DNA of 64,000 bases, taken from assembly GCF_900290235.1 (NCBI RefSeq), contig NZ_OLMK01000021.1, forward strand, positions 1 to 64,000, given 5' to 3'. Under the pieces are notes generated by a model, which did no database searches, was not told the DNA's origin, and worked only from the letters and a program-made list of their open reading frames with translations. Made by a program: the position numbers and the translations under genes. The stretch is from Streptomyces sp. MA5143a. Its GTDB lineage: Bacteria; Actinomycetota; Actinomycetes; Streptomycetales; Streptomycetaceae. This document shows, piece after piece, positions 45,883 to 53,686 of the stretch. Within the stretch, counting starts at the first letter, position 1. Each line of letters starts with the position of its first letter.

Positions 45883-46866
45883 ATGGAGCAGAGGCATCTC
45901 GGCCGTACCGGCCTGCGTGTGTCCCGGATCGGGCTCGGCACCCTGACGTGGGGCCGCGACACGGACGAGCATGACGCCGCGGACATGTTGAAGGTGTTCT
46001 GGGAGGCGGGCGGCACCCTTGTCGACACGGCGGACGTGTACGGCGACGGCGAGGCCGAATATCTGCTCGGCCGGCTGATGGACGGCCTTGTGCCCCGCCG
46101 TGACCTGGTCATCTCCACGAAGGCGGGCAGCGTCCCCGACCCCGACCGTCGCTTCGACGGCTCCCGCGGTCATCTGCTCGCCGCCCTGGACGCCTCCCTG
46201 GCCCGCCTCGGCACCGACCACGTCGACCTCTGGCACCTCCACGCCTACGACCCCGAGACCCCGCTGGAGGAGACGCTCCACGCCCTCGACCTGGCCGTCA
46301 GCAGCGGCCGCGCCCGCTACGCCGGGGTCTCCAACTTCTGCGGCTGGCAACTCGCGAAGGCGGCCACCTGGCAGCTCGCCGCACCGGGGATACGCACCCG
46401 GCTGGCCAGTACGCAGATGGAGTACTCCCTGCTCCAGCGCGGCGTCGAGCGCGAGGTGCTGCCGGCCGCGCTGGACCTCGGGGTCGGGCTGCTCCCGTCC
46501 TCCCCGCTGGGCCGGGGGGTGCTGACCGGGAAGTACCGGCACGCCACACCGCCGGACTCGCGGGGCGGCTCCGAGCACATGGCCCGGTTCGTCGCGCCGT
46601 ACCTCGACGACACGGCGACCAGCATCGTGGACGCGGTGCAGACCGCCGCGGACGGGCTCGCCGTGACGCCGCTCCAGGTCGCCCTCGCCTGGGTCCGGGA
46701 CCGGCCGGGCGTCGCCGCGCCCATCGTCGGCGCGCGCAACGCGCTCCAGCTCACGGCGGCGTTGTCAGTGGAGACCCTTAGTCTTCCTGACGAGATCTGC
46801 CGGGCTCTCGACGACGTGTCGGCGCCCGTGCACCGCTATCCCGATCACGACTGGAGCACGCTGTGA
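45883..46866 (+). CDS. Aldo/keto reductase
   Basis: 327 residues from the ATG that starts MEQRHLGRTGLRVSRIGLGT; an ATG 12 nt upstream (MSASMEQ) is equally open. There is no ribosome site. TAATGT at 45869-45874 lies 8 nt before this ATG, which fits a leaderless mRNA. TIM barrel with catalytic DTADVYGDGEAE (Asp/Tyr), STKAG (Lys) and LWHLHAYD (His). It uses NADPH on carbonyl compounds; the substrate is unknown. Its stop overlaps the next gene by 4 nt (GTGA), so translation is coupled. Confidence 0.92.
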   Translation: MEQRHLGRTGLRVSRIGLGTLTWGRDTDEHDAADMLKVFWEAGGTLVDTADVYGDGEAEYLLGRLMDGLVPRRDLVISTKAGSVPDPDRRFDGSRGHLLAALDASLARLGTDHVDLWHLHAYDPETPLEETLHALDLAVSSGRARYAGVSNFCGWQLAKAATWQLAAPGIRTRLASTQMEYSLLQRGVEREVLPAALDLGVGLLPSSPLGRGVLTGKYRHATPPDSRGGSEHMARFVAPYLDDTATSIVDAVQTAADGLAVTPLQVALAWVRDRPGVAAPIVGARNALQLTAALSVETLSLPDEICRALDDVSAPVHRYPDHDWSTL

Positions 46867-49055
46867 GCACGGAGCCCGGGACCACGGAGCCGGACGAGCC
46901 GGGGGACCGCGCCGACGCAACGCCCGACGCCGAGACCGCCGAGGACGCGGGTGCCGAGGAGGCCACGAAGGACGCGGCTGCCGGCGCGGAGAGCGCCGAC
47001 GGCGCATCCGATCTGTCCGAGGCCCAGGCCGAGTTGGCGGCGCAGAAGCTGGAGCGGGAGCGGATCGAGCGCCGCAAGGCCGAGAAGAAGGGGCCTGTCA
47101 CCGCGGGCGCCAAGCTCAGCGGCACGGCAGCCGACCTGCTGGCGGCCGTACGGGCCGTGGAGGGCGGGCAGAAGCCCTCGGCCACCGTCTTCGCGGAGCC
47201 GGAGCCCGCGCCCCGGCGGCCCGCGCCGGAACCGGTGCGGCGCCCGGAACCGGTGGCGGCCCCCGTCGCCGTGGCGCCCTCCGGCGAGACGGTCGGGGCG
47301 GTGCGCGCGGTGCTGGCCGAGGGCGGCGCACCGCAGACGCTGGCGCCGCAGGTCGCCGAGGCGCTCGGCGAGGGCGCCGGTGACCGACTGCGCGAGGACC
47401 CCTGGCAGTTGCTGCGGGTCGTCGGGGTCCGGCCCGAACAGGCCGACGGTTTCGCGCGGGCGCTGCTCGGCGCGGAGTGCGGACCGGACGACGAGCGGCG
47501 CGGCCGGGCGGTCACGGTATGGCTGTTGGAGCAGGCCGCCGTCGCCGGGCACACCGCGCTGGAGATGCCGGCCCTCACCGCCGCGCTCGCCCAGCGTGCG
47601 GTGCCGGACCCGGACGAGGCCGTGCGGAGCGCCGTCGCGGAAGGCGAGGCGCTGATCTTCCAGGACGCGCTCGACGACGCCCCACCCGTCGCGGCGGCCA
47701 CCGACGTCGAGGACGACGAGGAGGAGCCGGAGCGCCCGGTGCGTGTCCTGGTCGGCCTGGAGCGTTACGCCCTCGCCGAGGAGAGCCTCGCCGACGGCCT
47801 CGCCCGGATCGTGAACTCCCTGCCCAAGGACGACACCACGGACTGGGCGTCGGCGGCCGCGTCGGCGCCCCGTCCCGCCGCCGAACTGATCCGCGCCGTC
47901 GCCGGGGACGGGCTCGTCCTGCACACCGGCGGCGAGGCCGCCCGCGCCGAGCCCGCCGCGCTGGTCGCCGCAGCGCGCGCCCTCGGGCTGCGGGCGTACG
48001 CGGCCACGCACAGCGCGGACGGCCGACGGCGGTTCGCCGCACTGCTGGACGGGGCCGGGACGGGCGGCGCGGCCCCCGACGACGCCGGGGCGGGCGGTTC
48101 CGCCGTGGTCACCGTGGGCGGGCTGCTGGCCGGAGCCGAGGGGCCCGGCAGGGACGCCGAGGGCGCGTTCGCCCTCGATCTGCTCGTGGTGCTGGACGCG
48201 CCGCAGCTCGACGTGGAGACCGCCGCCGTCCTGGTCGAGTCGCTGCCCGACGGGGCGCGGCTGGTGCTCAGCGGCGATCCGGGGGTGCTGTGGTCCGCCG
48301 GGCCGGGGCGGGTGTTCGCGGACCTCCTCGCCGCTCGGGCCTGCACGCAGGTCTCCTCACGGACCCCTGACCCCGGCCCGCTCGGTGAGCTGGTCTCCGG
48401 GATCGGGATCGGGGAGCTGAACCAGGTGGAGGCGCCCGGCAAGGAGGTCGTGATCGTGCCGGTGCGGGACGCCGGGGAGGCGGTGCACCGGACCGTGCAG
48501 CTCGTCGTGGACTCCGTGCCGAGGGCCTTCGGTGTCCCGGCCGAGCAGGTGCAGGTGATCACCCCCGGTCATGGGGGCGCGGCGGGCACCCGTGCGCTGA
48601 ACACGGCACTGAAGGAGCGGCTGAACCCCGGGCCGGGTCGCTTCGGCGGGTTCGACCCCGGTGACCGTGTCGTCCACTCCCCCGTGCCGGGCCGTGCGAC
48701 GCCGGGGCGCGTCGTGAAGGCCGACGCGGAGGGGCTGCACCTGGAGTGCGCGGGGGGCGCCGTCGTCGTGCCGAAGGAGCGCGTCGACACGGCCGTACGG
48801 CACGGGTGGGCGCTCACGGCGCACCAGGCGGTGGGACACCGCTGGCCGGCCGCGGTGGTCGTACTGCCGGGTGACGCGGGCACGGCACTCAGCCGTCCCT
48901 GGGTCTACACCGCGTTCTCCCGCGCGGAACGACACCTCTCCGTCGTCCACGGCGTCGAGCAGATGCTCCCCCGCGCGGTCGCCGAGGTCCCCCCGAAGCC
49001 CCGCACGACCCGCCTCCCGGCCCTGCTCAAGGCGCAGGTGCCCCCGGCCGGCTGA
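46863..49055 (+). CDS. RecD2-like helicase-fold protein lacking a Walker A motif
   Basis: 730 residues from GTG in a GTGA overlap with the aldo/keto reductase. The first ~140 residues are acidic, Ala/Glu/Pro-rich and probably disordered. Helix-hairpin-helix-like regions (~140-260) resemble RecD2. The helicase core keeps LLVVLDAPQLD (motif II position, D-A instead of D-E), RLVLSGDPGVLWSAGPGRVF (motif III), WALTAHQAVGHRWPAAVVVL and RPWVYTAFSRAERHLSVV (motifs V and VI). Where GGPGTGKT should be it reads LVLHTGGEAARAEP. It is probably not an active ATPase, perhaps a DNA-binding scaffold. Other readings: an as yet unlabelled HHH protein. Confidence 0.8.
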   Translation: MSTEPGTTEPDEPGDRADATPDAETAEDAGAEEATKDAAAGAESADGASDLSEAQAELAAQKLERERIERRKAEKKGPVTAGAKLSGTAADLLAAVRAVEGGQKPSATVFAEPEPAPRRPAPEPVRRPEPVAAPVAVAPSGETVGAVRAVLAEGGAPQTLAPQVAEALGEGAGDRLREDPWQLLRVVGVRPEQADGFARALLGAECGPDDERRGRAVTVWLLEQAAVAGHTALEMPALTAALAQRAVPDPDEAVRSAVAEGEALIFQDALDDAPPVAAATDVEDDEEEPERPVRVLVGLERYALAEESLADGLARIVNSLPKDDTTDWASAAASAPRPAAELIRAVAGDGLVLHTGGEAARAEPAALVAAARALGLRAYAATHSADGRRRFAALLDGAGTGGAAPDDAGAGGSAVVTVGGLLAGAEGPGRDAEGAFALDLLVVLDAPQLDVETAAVLVESLPDGARLVLSGDPGVLWSAGPGRVFADLLAARACTQVSSRTPDPGPLGELVSGIGIGELNQVEAPGKEVVIVPVRDAGEAVHRTVQLVVDSVPRAFGVPAEQVQVITPGHGGAAGTRALNTALKERLNPGPGRFGGFDPGDRVVHSPVPGRATPGRVVKADAEGLHLECAGGAVVVPKERVDTAVRHGWALTAHQAVGHRWPAAVVVLPGDAGTALSRPWVYTAFSRAERHLSVVHGVEQMLPRAVAEVPPKPRTTRLPALLKAQVPPAG

Positions 49056-49130
49056 CACCGGGGGCCGGGGTGGGCGCGGCTGCCGCCCACCTGCGGATCC
49101 GAGTCCCGGGGGGGCCGGCGGCCCGGCCCC

Positions 49131-49841
49131 CTACCGGTCCGCGTCCAGCGGTTCCAACTCCTCGTCCTCGTCCAGGTCCTCGTCGACATCGACCTCGTCC
49201 TCGACGTCCTCGATGTCGTCCTCGATGTCGTCCTCGTCGAAGACCGCGCTGACGTCGAAGCGGCAGACGACCCGCTGGGGGTCGACGTTCTCGAACGGGG
49301 CCTCCAGCCACTCCCCGGGGTCGGCCGTGTCGTCCCCGGCGGTGACCCAGAGCGTGGAGTCGCCCTCCTCCAGGCCGAACTCCTTGTGCCGGGAGGCGAT
49401 CTCGTCCGGTTCGAACTCGCCGAACAGAACGCCCAGGGCGCCGTGGACGGTGGCCGACGCCGCGTCGTCGCCGACGCCGACGGCGGACGGCTCGTCGGCC
49501 GCCTCCACCCGCTGCGCCTGCGCCAGCAACCGCTGCGGCTCCACCACCGTGTAGTCCCGCCGGATCAGCACGCTCAGCGCGCCCGGCTCCTCGGGGCCGG
49601 TGTACGGCGGCATGTCCTCGGTGCCGGGGATCTCGAAGGGAGTGACCTCGTCGTAGCGGTCGTAGAGCAGTTCGTCGTACTCCTCGGCGGCCGCGGCCAG
49701 CTCGTTGAACGCCTCGTAGACGGCCGGGTCGTCCTCACCCGACCGGCGTTCGACCGCGGCCAGGTGGCGGTCGAGCGCGGTCTTGACCGCCTCGGCGGCG
49801 GCGCGTACCTCGGCAGCGGTGGGCTGCGCAGCATCAGACAT
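49131..49841 (-). CDS. Acidic conserved protein of unknown function
   Basis: 236 residues from ATG (MSDAAQPTAAEVRAAAEAV). The N-terminal helix carries KTALDRHLAAVERRSGEDD. The middle has FEIPGTEDMPPYTGPEEPGAL and YTVVEPQRLLAQAQRVEAA. The last ~35 residues are almost entirely Asp, Glu and Val/Ile. I do not recognise a functional family. It is divergent from the DUF5703 gene with a 48-bp gap. Confidence 0.8.
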   Translation of the reverse strand: MSDAAQPTAAEVRAAAEAVKTALDRHLAAVERRSGEDDPAVYEAFNELAAAAEEYDELLYDRYDEVTPFEIPGTEDMPPYTGPEEPGALSVLIRRDYTVVEPQRLLAQAQRVEAADEPSAVGVGDDAASATVHGALGVLFGEFEPDEIASRHKEFGLEEGDSTLWVTAGDDTADPGEWLEAPFENVDPQRVVCRFDVSAVFDEDDIEDDIEDVEDEVDVDEDLDEDEELEPLDADR

Positions 49842-49889
49842 AGTGCAGACGCTATCCGTACCGAGCCCCAGCCCGCACAATAGATACCG

Positions 49890-50078
49890 ATGCCGGAATA
49901 CGAATTTGTCGACGTGTACGTACCGCGCGGGGTCTCCCGCAAGGACGCCACACGCCTGCTGACGGACCATGCCGAGTACGGACACTGGGAGTTGGACCGA
50001 CTGAGTCTGCTGCGCGATGGCAGCCGCAGGGTGCGGTTGCGCCGACGGATCATCCGCCAGGTGCGGGCCACGTGGTGA
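49890..50078 (+). CDS. Small DUF5703-like protein
   Basis: 62 residues, MPEYEFVDVYVPRGVSRKD, then TDHAEYGHWELDRLSLLRDG and a strongly basic end RRVRLRRRIIRQVRATW. This small conserved actinobacterial protein has no known function; the basic tail suggests nucleic-acid or membrane contact. It is divergent from the acidic protein gene and is followed after 9 nt by a 21-bp-stem terminator. Confidence 0.85.
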   Translation: MPEYEFVDVYVPRGVSRKDATRLLTDHAEYGHWELDRLSLLRDGSRRVRLRRRIIRQVRATW

Positions 50079-50087
50079 TGTGAGCAG

Positions 50088-50133
50088 AGGAAACGGAGCG
50101 GGCCCCGCTGGTGCGGGGCCCGCTCCGTTTCCT
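50088..50133. terminator. Very strong bidirectional hairpin terminator
   Basis: A perfect 21-bp stem (50088-50108 with 50113-50133) has a 4-nt loop; the outer arm AGGAAACGGAGC gives UCCGUUUCCU on the 3' side. It lies between the convergent DUF5703-like and long chaplin genes, 15 nt from the chaplin stop. Confidence 0.9.
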
Positions 50134-50148
50134 GTGCGCGGGGTCCGG

Positions 50149-51159
50149 TTACCGGGCGGTGGCCCGTGCCTTGCGGTAGATCAGCGCGCCCCCGAGGAGC
50201 GTGCCGGCGCCCACCGTCAGGGCGAGGCCGAGCGGCACCTCGGCGCCGGTCTGGGCGAGCTGCCCGGTTGCCCCGGGCCGGGTGACGGTCTGGGTACCCG
50301 GCGTGTTGGTGCCACCACCCGGGCCGTGGGAACCGGGGTTGCCCGGGTTACCGGGGTGACCAGGGTTCCCGGGGTTGCCCGGGTTGCCCGGGTTGCCGGG
50401 GTTACCGGGGTTCCCGGGGTTGCCGGGGTTGCCGGGGTTGCCGGGGTTCCCAGGGTTGCCGGGGTTGCCCGGGTTACCGGGGTTCTCGTGCGACCCTCCA
50501 CCGCCCGTGTTCACGCAGTCGTTGCCGGTCGTGCCGTTGCCGAGACCGATCACGCTGACGCTGTTGCCGCAGGCGTTGACCGGGACGTCCACGGGGACCT
50601 GCACATGATTGCCGGAGCCGACGCCCGGCGAGTTGCCGGTGTGACCGTCCGCGTGGGATCCGCCGCCGCCGTGGGAGGAGCCGTGGTCACCGCCGTGCGA
50701 CGAGCCGTGGTGGCCGCCGCCGTTGGCACACTCGTTGCCCGTGGCCGGGTTGCCGACGCCGACCACGTTGACGCTGTTGCCGCAGACGTTGACCGGTACG
50801 TGCACCGGGGCCTGCACCTGATTGCCCGACGCGACACCGGGCGAGTCACCGGCGTGCCCCTGCGCCCGCGAGCCCCCGTACGACGATCCGGAACCACCGG
50901 TGTGCTTGCCGGTCTTGACGCCGTTGGAGCACTTGTTGCCGGACGCGGGGTTGAGCAGCCCGACGACGCTGACGGTGTTGCCGCAGACGTTGACCTCGGC
51001 CTCGACCGGCGCCTGCACGTTGTTGCCCGAGAGGACGCCGGGCGAATGGGTCGCGGAGCCCTGGGCGCCGGAATCGGCGTGCGCGTAACCGCCGGCCGCG
51101 GCGAGGACGCCGGACGCGGCCGCCATCGTCATCAGGCCCTTGCGGGTGACCTGTCGCAT
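50149..51159 (-). CDS. Long chaplin with three chaplin domains, NPG stalk and sortase signal
   Basis: 336 residues with signal peptide 1-29. Three chaplin domains at about 38-78, 106-145 and 177-216 each have a paired Cys (59/77, 126/144, 197/215) and the pattern SPGVxSGNxVQxPVxVPVNxCG. Then comes a Gly/His/Ser linker, 17 NPG-type triplets (226-276), and a sorting signal LAQTG (301-305) with hydrophobic helix and basic tail. LAxTG is the class E sortase site of Streptomyces. Long chaplins ChpA-C usually have two chaplin domains. It should be covalently wall-anchored and help assemble the hydrophobic sheath of aerial hyphae. Its position beside chpH matches chpC. Confidence 0.9.
   Translation of the reverse strand: MRQVTRKGLMTMAAASGVLAAAGGYAHADSGAQGSATHSPGVLSGNNVQAPVEAEVNVCGNTVSVVGLLNPASGNKCSNGVKTGKHTGGSGSSYGGSRAQGHAGDSPGVASGNQVQAPVHVPVNVCGNSVNVVGVGNPATGNECANGGGHHGSSHGGDHGSSHGGGGSHADGHTGNSPGVGSGNHVQVPVDVPVNACGNSVSVIGLGNGTTGNDCVNTGGGGSHENPGNPGNPGNPGNPGNPGNPGNPGNPGNPGNPGNPGNPGNPGHPGNPGNPGSHGPGGGTNTPGTQTVTRPGATGQLAQTGAEVPLGLALTVGAGTLLGGALIYRKARATAR
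50332..50484. repeat. 9-bp tandem repeat encoding the NPG stalk
   Basis: About 17 consecutive 9-bp units of the form GGGGTTGCC (minus strand Asn-Pro-Gly), with a few synonymous changes and one His codon in place of Asn. The near identity suggests recent expansion by slippage, so the stalk length probably varies among strains. Confidence 0.9.
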
Positions 51160-51222
51160 GTCTGAATTACCTGCCTTAGCCCTATGGTCTGATCTTCTTC
51201 ACCTTGTCCGGGGAACCGGTCG

Positions 51223-51255
51223 GCCCCGGAGTGCATGGCGCACACTCCGGGGCCA
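51223..51255 (-). terminator. Hairpin between chpH and the long chaplin gene
   Basis: A perfect 12-bp stem, GGCCCCGGAGTG (51223-51234) with CACTCCGGGGCC (51244-51255), lies 36 nt past the chpH stop. It may end most chpH transcripts and lower expression of the downstream chaplin. Confidence 0.8.
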
Positions 51256-51290
51256 ACGGCTATCGGACCCTCACTGGGTGAGGCACAACG

Positions 51291-51524
51291 TCACTTGTTG
51301 ATGCAGGTGTTGCCGAAGGCGGGGTTCAGCAGCCCGATCACGTTGATCGTGTTGCCGCACACGTTCACAGGGACGTGAACGGGCACCTGGACGACGTTGC
51401 CGGACGCGACACCCGGGGAACCGATAGCGGCACCCTGGGCGCCGGCGTCGGCAACAGCCAGACCCGCACCCGCGAGCACGAGACCACCGGTGGCAGCCGC
51501 AGCAGCGACGACCTTCTTGATCAT
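51291..51524 (-). CDS. chpH: Short chaplin ChpH
   Basis: 77 residues from the ATG (MIKKVVAAAAATGGLVL) with AAGGAGG upstream. The signal peptide is cleaved near AVADAGAQGAA. It has one chaplin domain, [20 protein letters not shown] then CGNTINVIGLLNP and a second Cys in GNTCINK. Short chaplins are secreted, form amyloid-like films at the air-water interface and coat aerial hyphae and spores. The mature domain has two Cys, like ChpD-H other than ChpE. A BldN-like promoter lies upstream; the long chaplin gene is downstream past a hairpin. Confidence 0.95.
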   Translation of the reverse strand: MIKKVVAAAAATGGLVLAGAGLAVADAGAQGAAIGSPGVASGNVVQVPVHVPVNVCGNTINVIGLLNPAFGNTCINK

Positions 51525-51573
51525 TATTCCTCCTTGTTGGCAAAGCGACCCCGAAGAGCGAGTCACATCACCT

Positions 51574-51601
51574 GTAACGAGGAGGGATGAATGGAGCTAC
51601 G
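51574..51601 (-). promoter_or_regulatory. BldN-like (ECF sigma) promoter of chpH
   Basis: On the minus strand, CGTAGC (51596-51601), a 16-bp spacer and CGTTAC (51574-51579). The consensus I recall for sigma BldN is CGTAAC-N16-CGTTGA, so the spacing is exact with three mismatches in twelve. Chaplin genes are known BldN targets. The start would be near 51566 with a leader of about 42 nt. Confidence 0.6.
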
Positions 51602-51682
51602 AGCTTATGGTCCGATTCACCCGACCCGGTCGATCTTCGTACGCGCTACCGAATAAAGGAGTCGCTCCGACACCCAAGAAGG

Positions 51683-53008
51683 TCAGGAAGCGTCGAGGAA
51701 CCGGTCGAGCACGCGCACACCGAACTTCAGGCCCTCCACCGGCACGCGCTCGTCGACGCCGTGGAACATGCCCGCGAAGTCCAGCTCCGGCGGCAGCTTC
51801 AGCGGGGCGAAGCCGAAGCCGCGGATACCGAGGTCGTCGAAGGACTTGGCGTCCGTACCGCCGGAGAGCATGTACGGGACCGCCTTCGCGGCCGGGTCCT
51901 CGGCGACCAGCGCGGACTGCATGGCGTCCACCAGCGCCCCGTCGAAGGACGTCTCCAGCGCCTTGTCGGAGTGCACGTCCTCGCGCCGCACGTTGGGCCC
52001 GAGGATCTTGTCGAGGTCGGCGAGGAACTCCTCCTCGAAGCCGGGCAGGAACCGTCCGTCGACGTGCGCGGTGGCCTCGCCGGGGATGACGTTGACCTTG
52101 TAGCCGGCGCCCAGCTGGGTGGGGTTGGCGGTGTTGCTGAGGGTGGCGCCGATGAGCTTGGCGATCCCGCCGAGCTTGGCGAGGGTGCCCTCCATGTTCT
52201 CCGGGTCCAGCTCGGTGCCGAGCGCGTCGCCGAGTTCGTCGAGGAAGGCGCGGGTGGTCTTGGTGACCCGCACAGGGAAGGTGTGGCGGCCGAGGCGGGC
52301 GACGGCCTCGGACAGTTCGGTGATGGCGTTGTCGCGGTGGATCATCGAGCCGTGCCCGGCGGTGCCGGCCACGGTCAGCTTCATCCAGTGCATGCCCTTC
52401 TCGGCCGTCTGGATCAGATAGAGCCGCCGCTGCTCGCTGACGGTGAAGGAGAACCCACCGACCTCGCTGATCGCCTCGGTGACGCCCTCGAAGAGGTCGG
52501 GGTGGTTCTTGACCAGGTACTTGGCGCCGTACGTGCCGCCGGCCTCCTCGTCCGCGAGGAAGGCGAGGACGATGTCGCGCGGGGGCTTGCGACCGCTGCG
52601 CAACCGGTCCCGGACGACCGCGAGGGTCATCGCGTCCATGTCCTTCATGTCGACCGCGCCCCGGCCCCACACACAGCCGTCGGCGACCTCACCGGAGAAG
52701 GGGTGGTGGGTCCAGTCGTCGGCGTTGGCCGGGACGACGTCGGTGTGGCCGTGGATGAGCAGCGCGGGCCGGGACGGGTCCTCGCCCTCGATGCGGGCCA
52801 CCGTCGAGGCACGGCCCGGGTGCGACTCGAAGATCCTCGGTTCGAGACCCACCTCGGCGAGCTTCTCCGCCACGTACTCGGCGGCCTTGCGTTCGCCCGG
52901 GCCCGAGTGGTCGCCGAAGTTGCTGGTGTCGATCTGGATCAGCTCGCGGCAGAGGTCCACGACCTCGTCCTCACCGGTCACGCGCCTGGCCGTGTCCGTC
53001 TCGCTCAC
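51683..53008 (-). CDS. M20/M25/M40-family metallopeptidase
   Basis: 441 residues from GTG after GGGAGGAAG; the frame is open further upstream. Zinc ligands: LLIHGHTDVVPANADDW (His, Asp), WGRGAVDMKDMDA (bridging Asp), AFLADEEAGGTYG (catalytic Glu-Glu) and a final FHGVDERV (His). A dimerisation domain (~195-310) is inserted. The family covers di- and aminopeptidases and related amidohydrolases such as acetylornithine deacetylase; the exact substrate is open. It lies between chpH and tRNA-Leu. Confidence 0.93.
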   Translation of the reverse strand: MSETDTARRVTGEDEVVDLCRELIQIDTSNFGDHSGPGERKAAEYVAEKLAEVGLEPRIFESHPGRASTVARIEGEDPSRPALLIHGHTDVVPANADDWTHHPFSGEVADGCVWGRGAVDMKDMDAMTLAVVRDRLRSGRKPPRDIVLAFLADEEAGGTYGAKYLVKNHPDLFEGVTEAISEVGGFSFTVSEQRRLYLIQTAEKGMHWMKLTVAGTAGHGSMIHRDNAITELSEAVARLGRHTFPVRVTKTTRAFLDELGDALGTELDPENMEGTLAKLGGIAKLIGATLSNTANPTQLGAGYKVNVIPGEATAHVDGRFLPGFEEEFLADLDKILGPNVRREDVHSDKALETSFDGALVDAMQSALVAEDPAAKAVPYMLSGGTDAKSFDDLGIRGFGFAPLKLPPELDFAGMFHGVDERVPVEGLKFGVRVLDRFLDAS

Positions 53009-53158
53009 GCTGCTTCCTCCCGCTGTCGCTGCTGGTGGTTCCCCCTCATCCTCCTCCTGCCCGGGGGCCCGCCCCAAGACCGGGACCGGCCCGTCACACG
53101 CCGTTCACGCCCGGGACCTCCGGGAACGGGGTGTGATCGAGGGCCCCGGAAAGCCTGG

Positions 53159-53164
53159 TAATGT
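53159..53164 (+). promoter_or_regulatory. Candidate -10 of the tRNA-Leu gene
   Basis: TAATGT matches the TANNNT -10 pattern 44 nt before the mature tRNA 5' end, in an otherwise GC-rich stretch. No convincing -35 is seen. Confidence 0.35.
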
Positions 53165-53207
53165 TTTCTCTGTCGCCGCGGGGGACACCTCGCACGGCAG
53201 ACACCTT

Positions 53208-53295
53208 GTCCGGGTGGCGGAATGGCAGACGCGCTAGCTTGAGGTGCTAGTGCCCTTTATCGGGCGTGGGGGTTCAAGTCCCCCCTCGGACACCA
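53208..53295 (+). tRNA. tRNA-Leu (anticodon GAG), CCA encoded
   Basis: A class II tRNA of 88 nt including an encoded CCA end. The acceptor GTCCGGG pairs with CTCGGAC (53285-53291). The anticodon stem CTAGC/GCTAG encloses loop TTGAGGT, giving anticodon GAG at 53241-53243, which reads CUC and CUU. A long variable arm (TGCCCTTTATCGGGCG) and T-loop GTTCAAGTC are present. A hairpin with a U-run follows 5 nt downstream. Confidence 0.97.
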
Positions 53296-53300
53296 GCTGA

Positions 53301-53326
53301 GACCCCTGTCCATCAGGGGTCTTTTT
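53301..53326 (+). terminator. Intrinsic terminator of tRNA-Leu
   Basis: GACCCCTG (53301-53308), a 5-nt loop, CAGGGGTC (53314-53321), then TTTTT. A textbook rho-independent terminator directly after the tRNA. Confidence 0.92.
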
Positions 53327-53501
53327 GCTGTTCGGGGTGCTGCCGCCGATCGTCGGCCGCTACCCGTCGTCTTCGGGGTGCTTCGGTGTTCTGCCACTCT
53401 CCTGCGCGGCTCCTCGAAGGTGGGGTCACACCTACTGGTTCGGGAGGATGTCATGGGAAAGATCGTCACCTTGCGGAGCGCGGTGATCATGGAGGGTCGC
53501 C

Positions 53502-53660
53502 GTGGCCGCCGGGTCGGTGGCGGGGGCCGTCGCCGAAACCCTGGGGCAACTCGCCGGGGAACCCTTGTCCGGGGTGGGGCCGATCGTCACCGGAGCCGTG
53601 TCCCTCTGGTTTGCCGAGAAGCTGGACCGGCTCATCGCCGACGACAAGGACGCGGGCTGA
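53502..53660 (+). CDS. Tiny hypothetical protein convergent with the NACHT gene
   Basis: 52 residues from GTG with GGAGGG 5 nt upstream. It begins VAAGSVAGAVAETLG, and the C-terminal half reads GAVSLWFAEKLDRLIADDKD, an amphipathic helix followed by a charged end. An in-frame stop just upstream fixes the start at this GTG. An alternative upstream ATG at 53453, in another frame, has its own GGAGG but gives an Arg/Gly-rich translation that looks spurious. The gene ends 26 nt before the stop of the NACHT gene. No family recognised. Confidence 0.5.
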   Translation: MAAGSVAGAVAETLGQLAGEPLSGVGPIVTGAVSLWFAEKLDRLIADDKDAG

Positions 53661-53686
53661 GGGGTCAGGACGTTGCGGGGCGGCGC

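Noticed and set aside
50332..50484. Regularly spaced repeats that could look like a CRISPR array
   Set aside because: The 9-bp units are contiguous without spacers, in frame, and encode NPG triplets; no cas genes nearby.
53257..53490. 77-residue minus-strand ORF ending in PRGDLNPHAR
   Set aside because: It is the antisense of the tRNA-Leu 3' half and its terminator, a well-known artefact of tRNA-derived translations.
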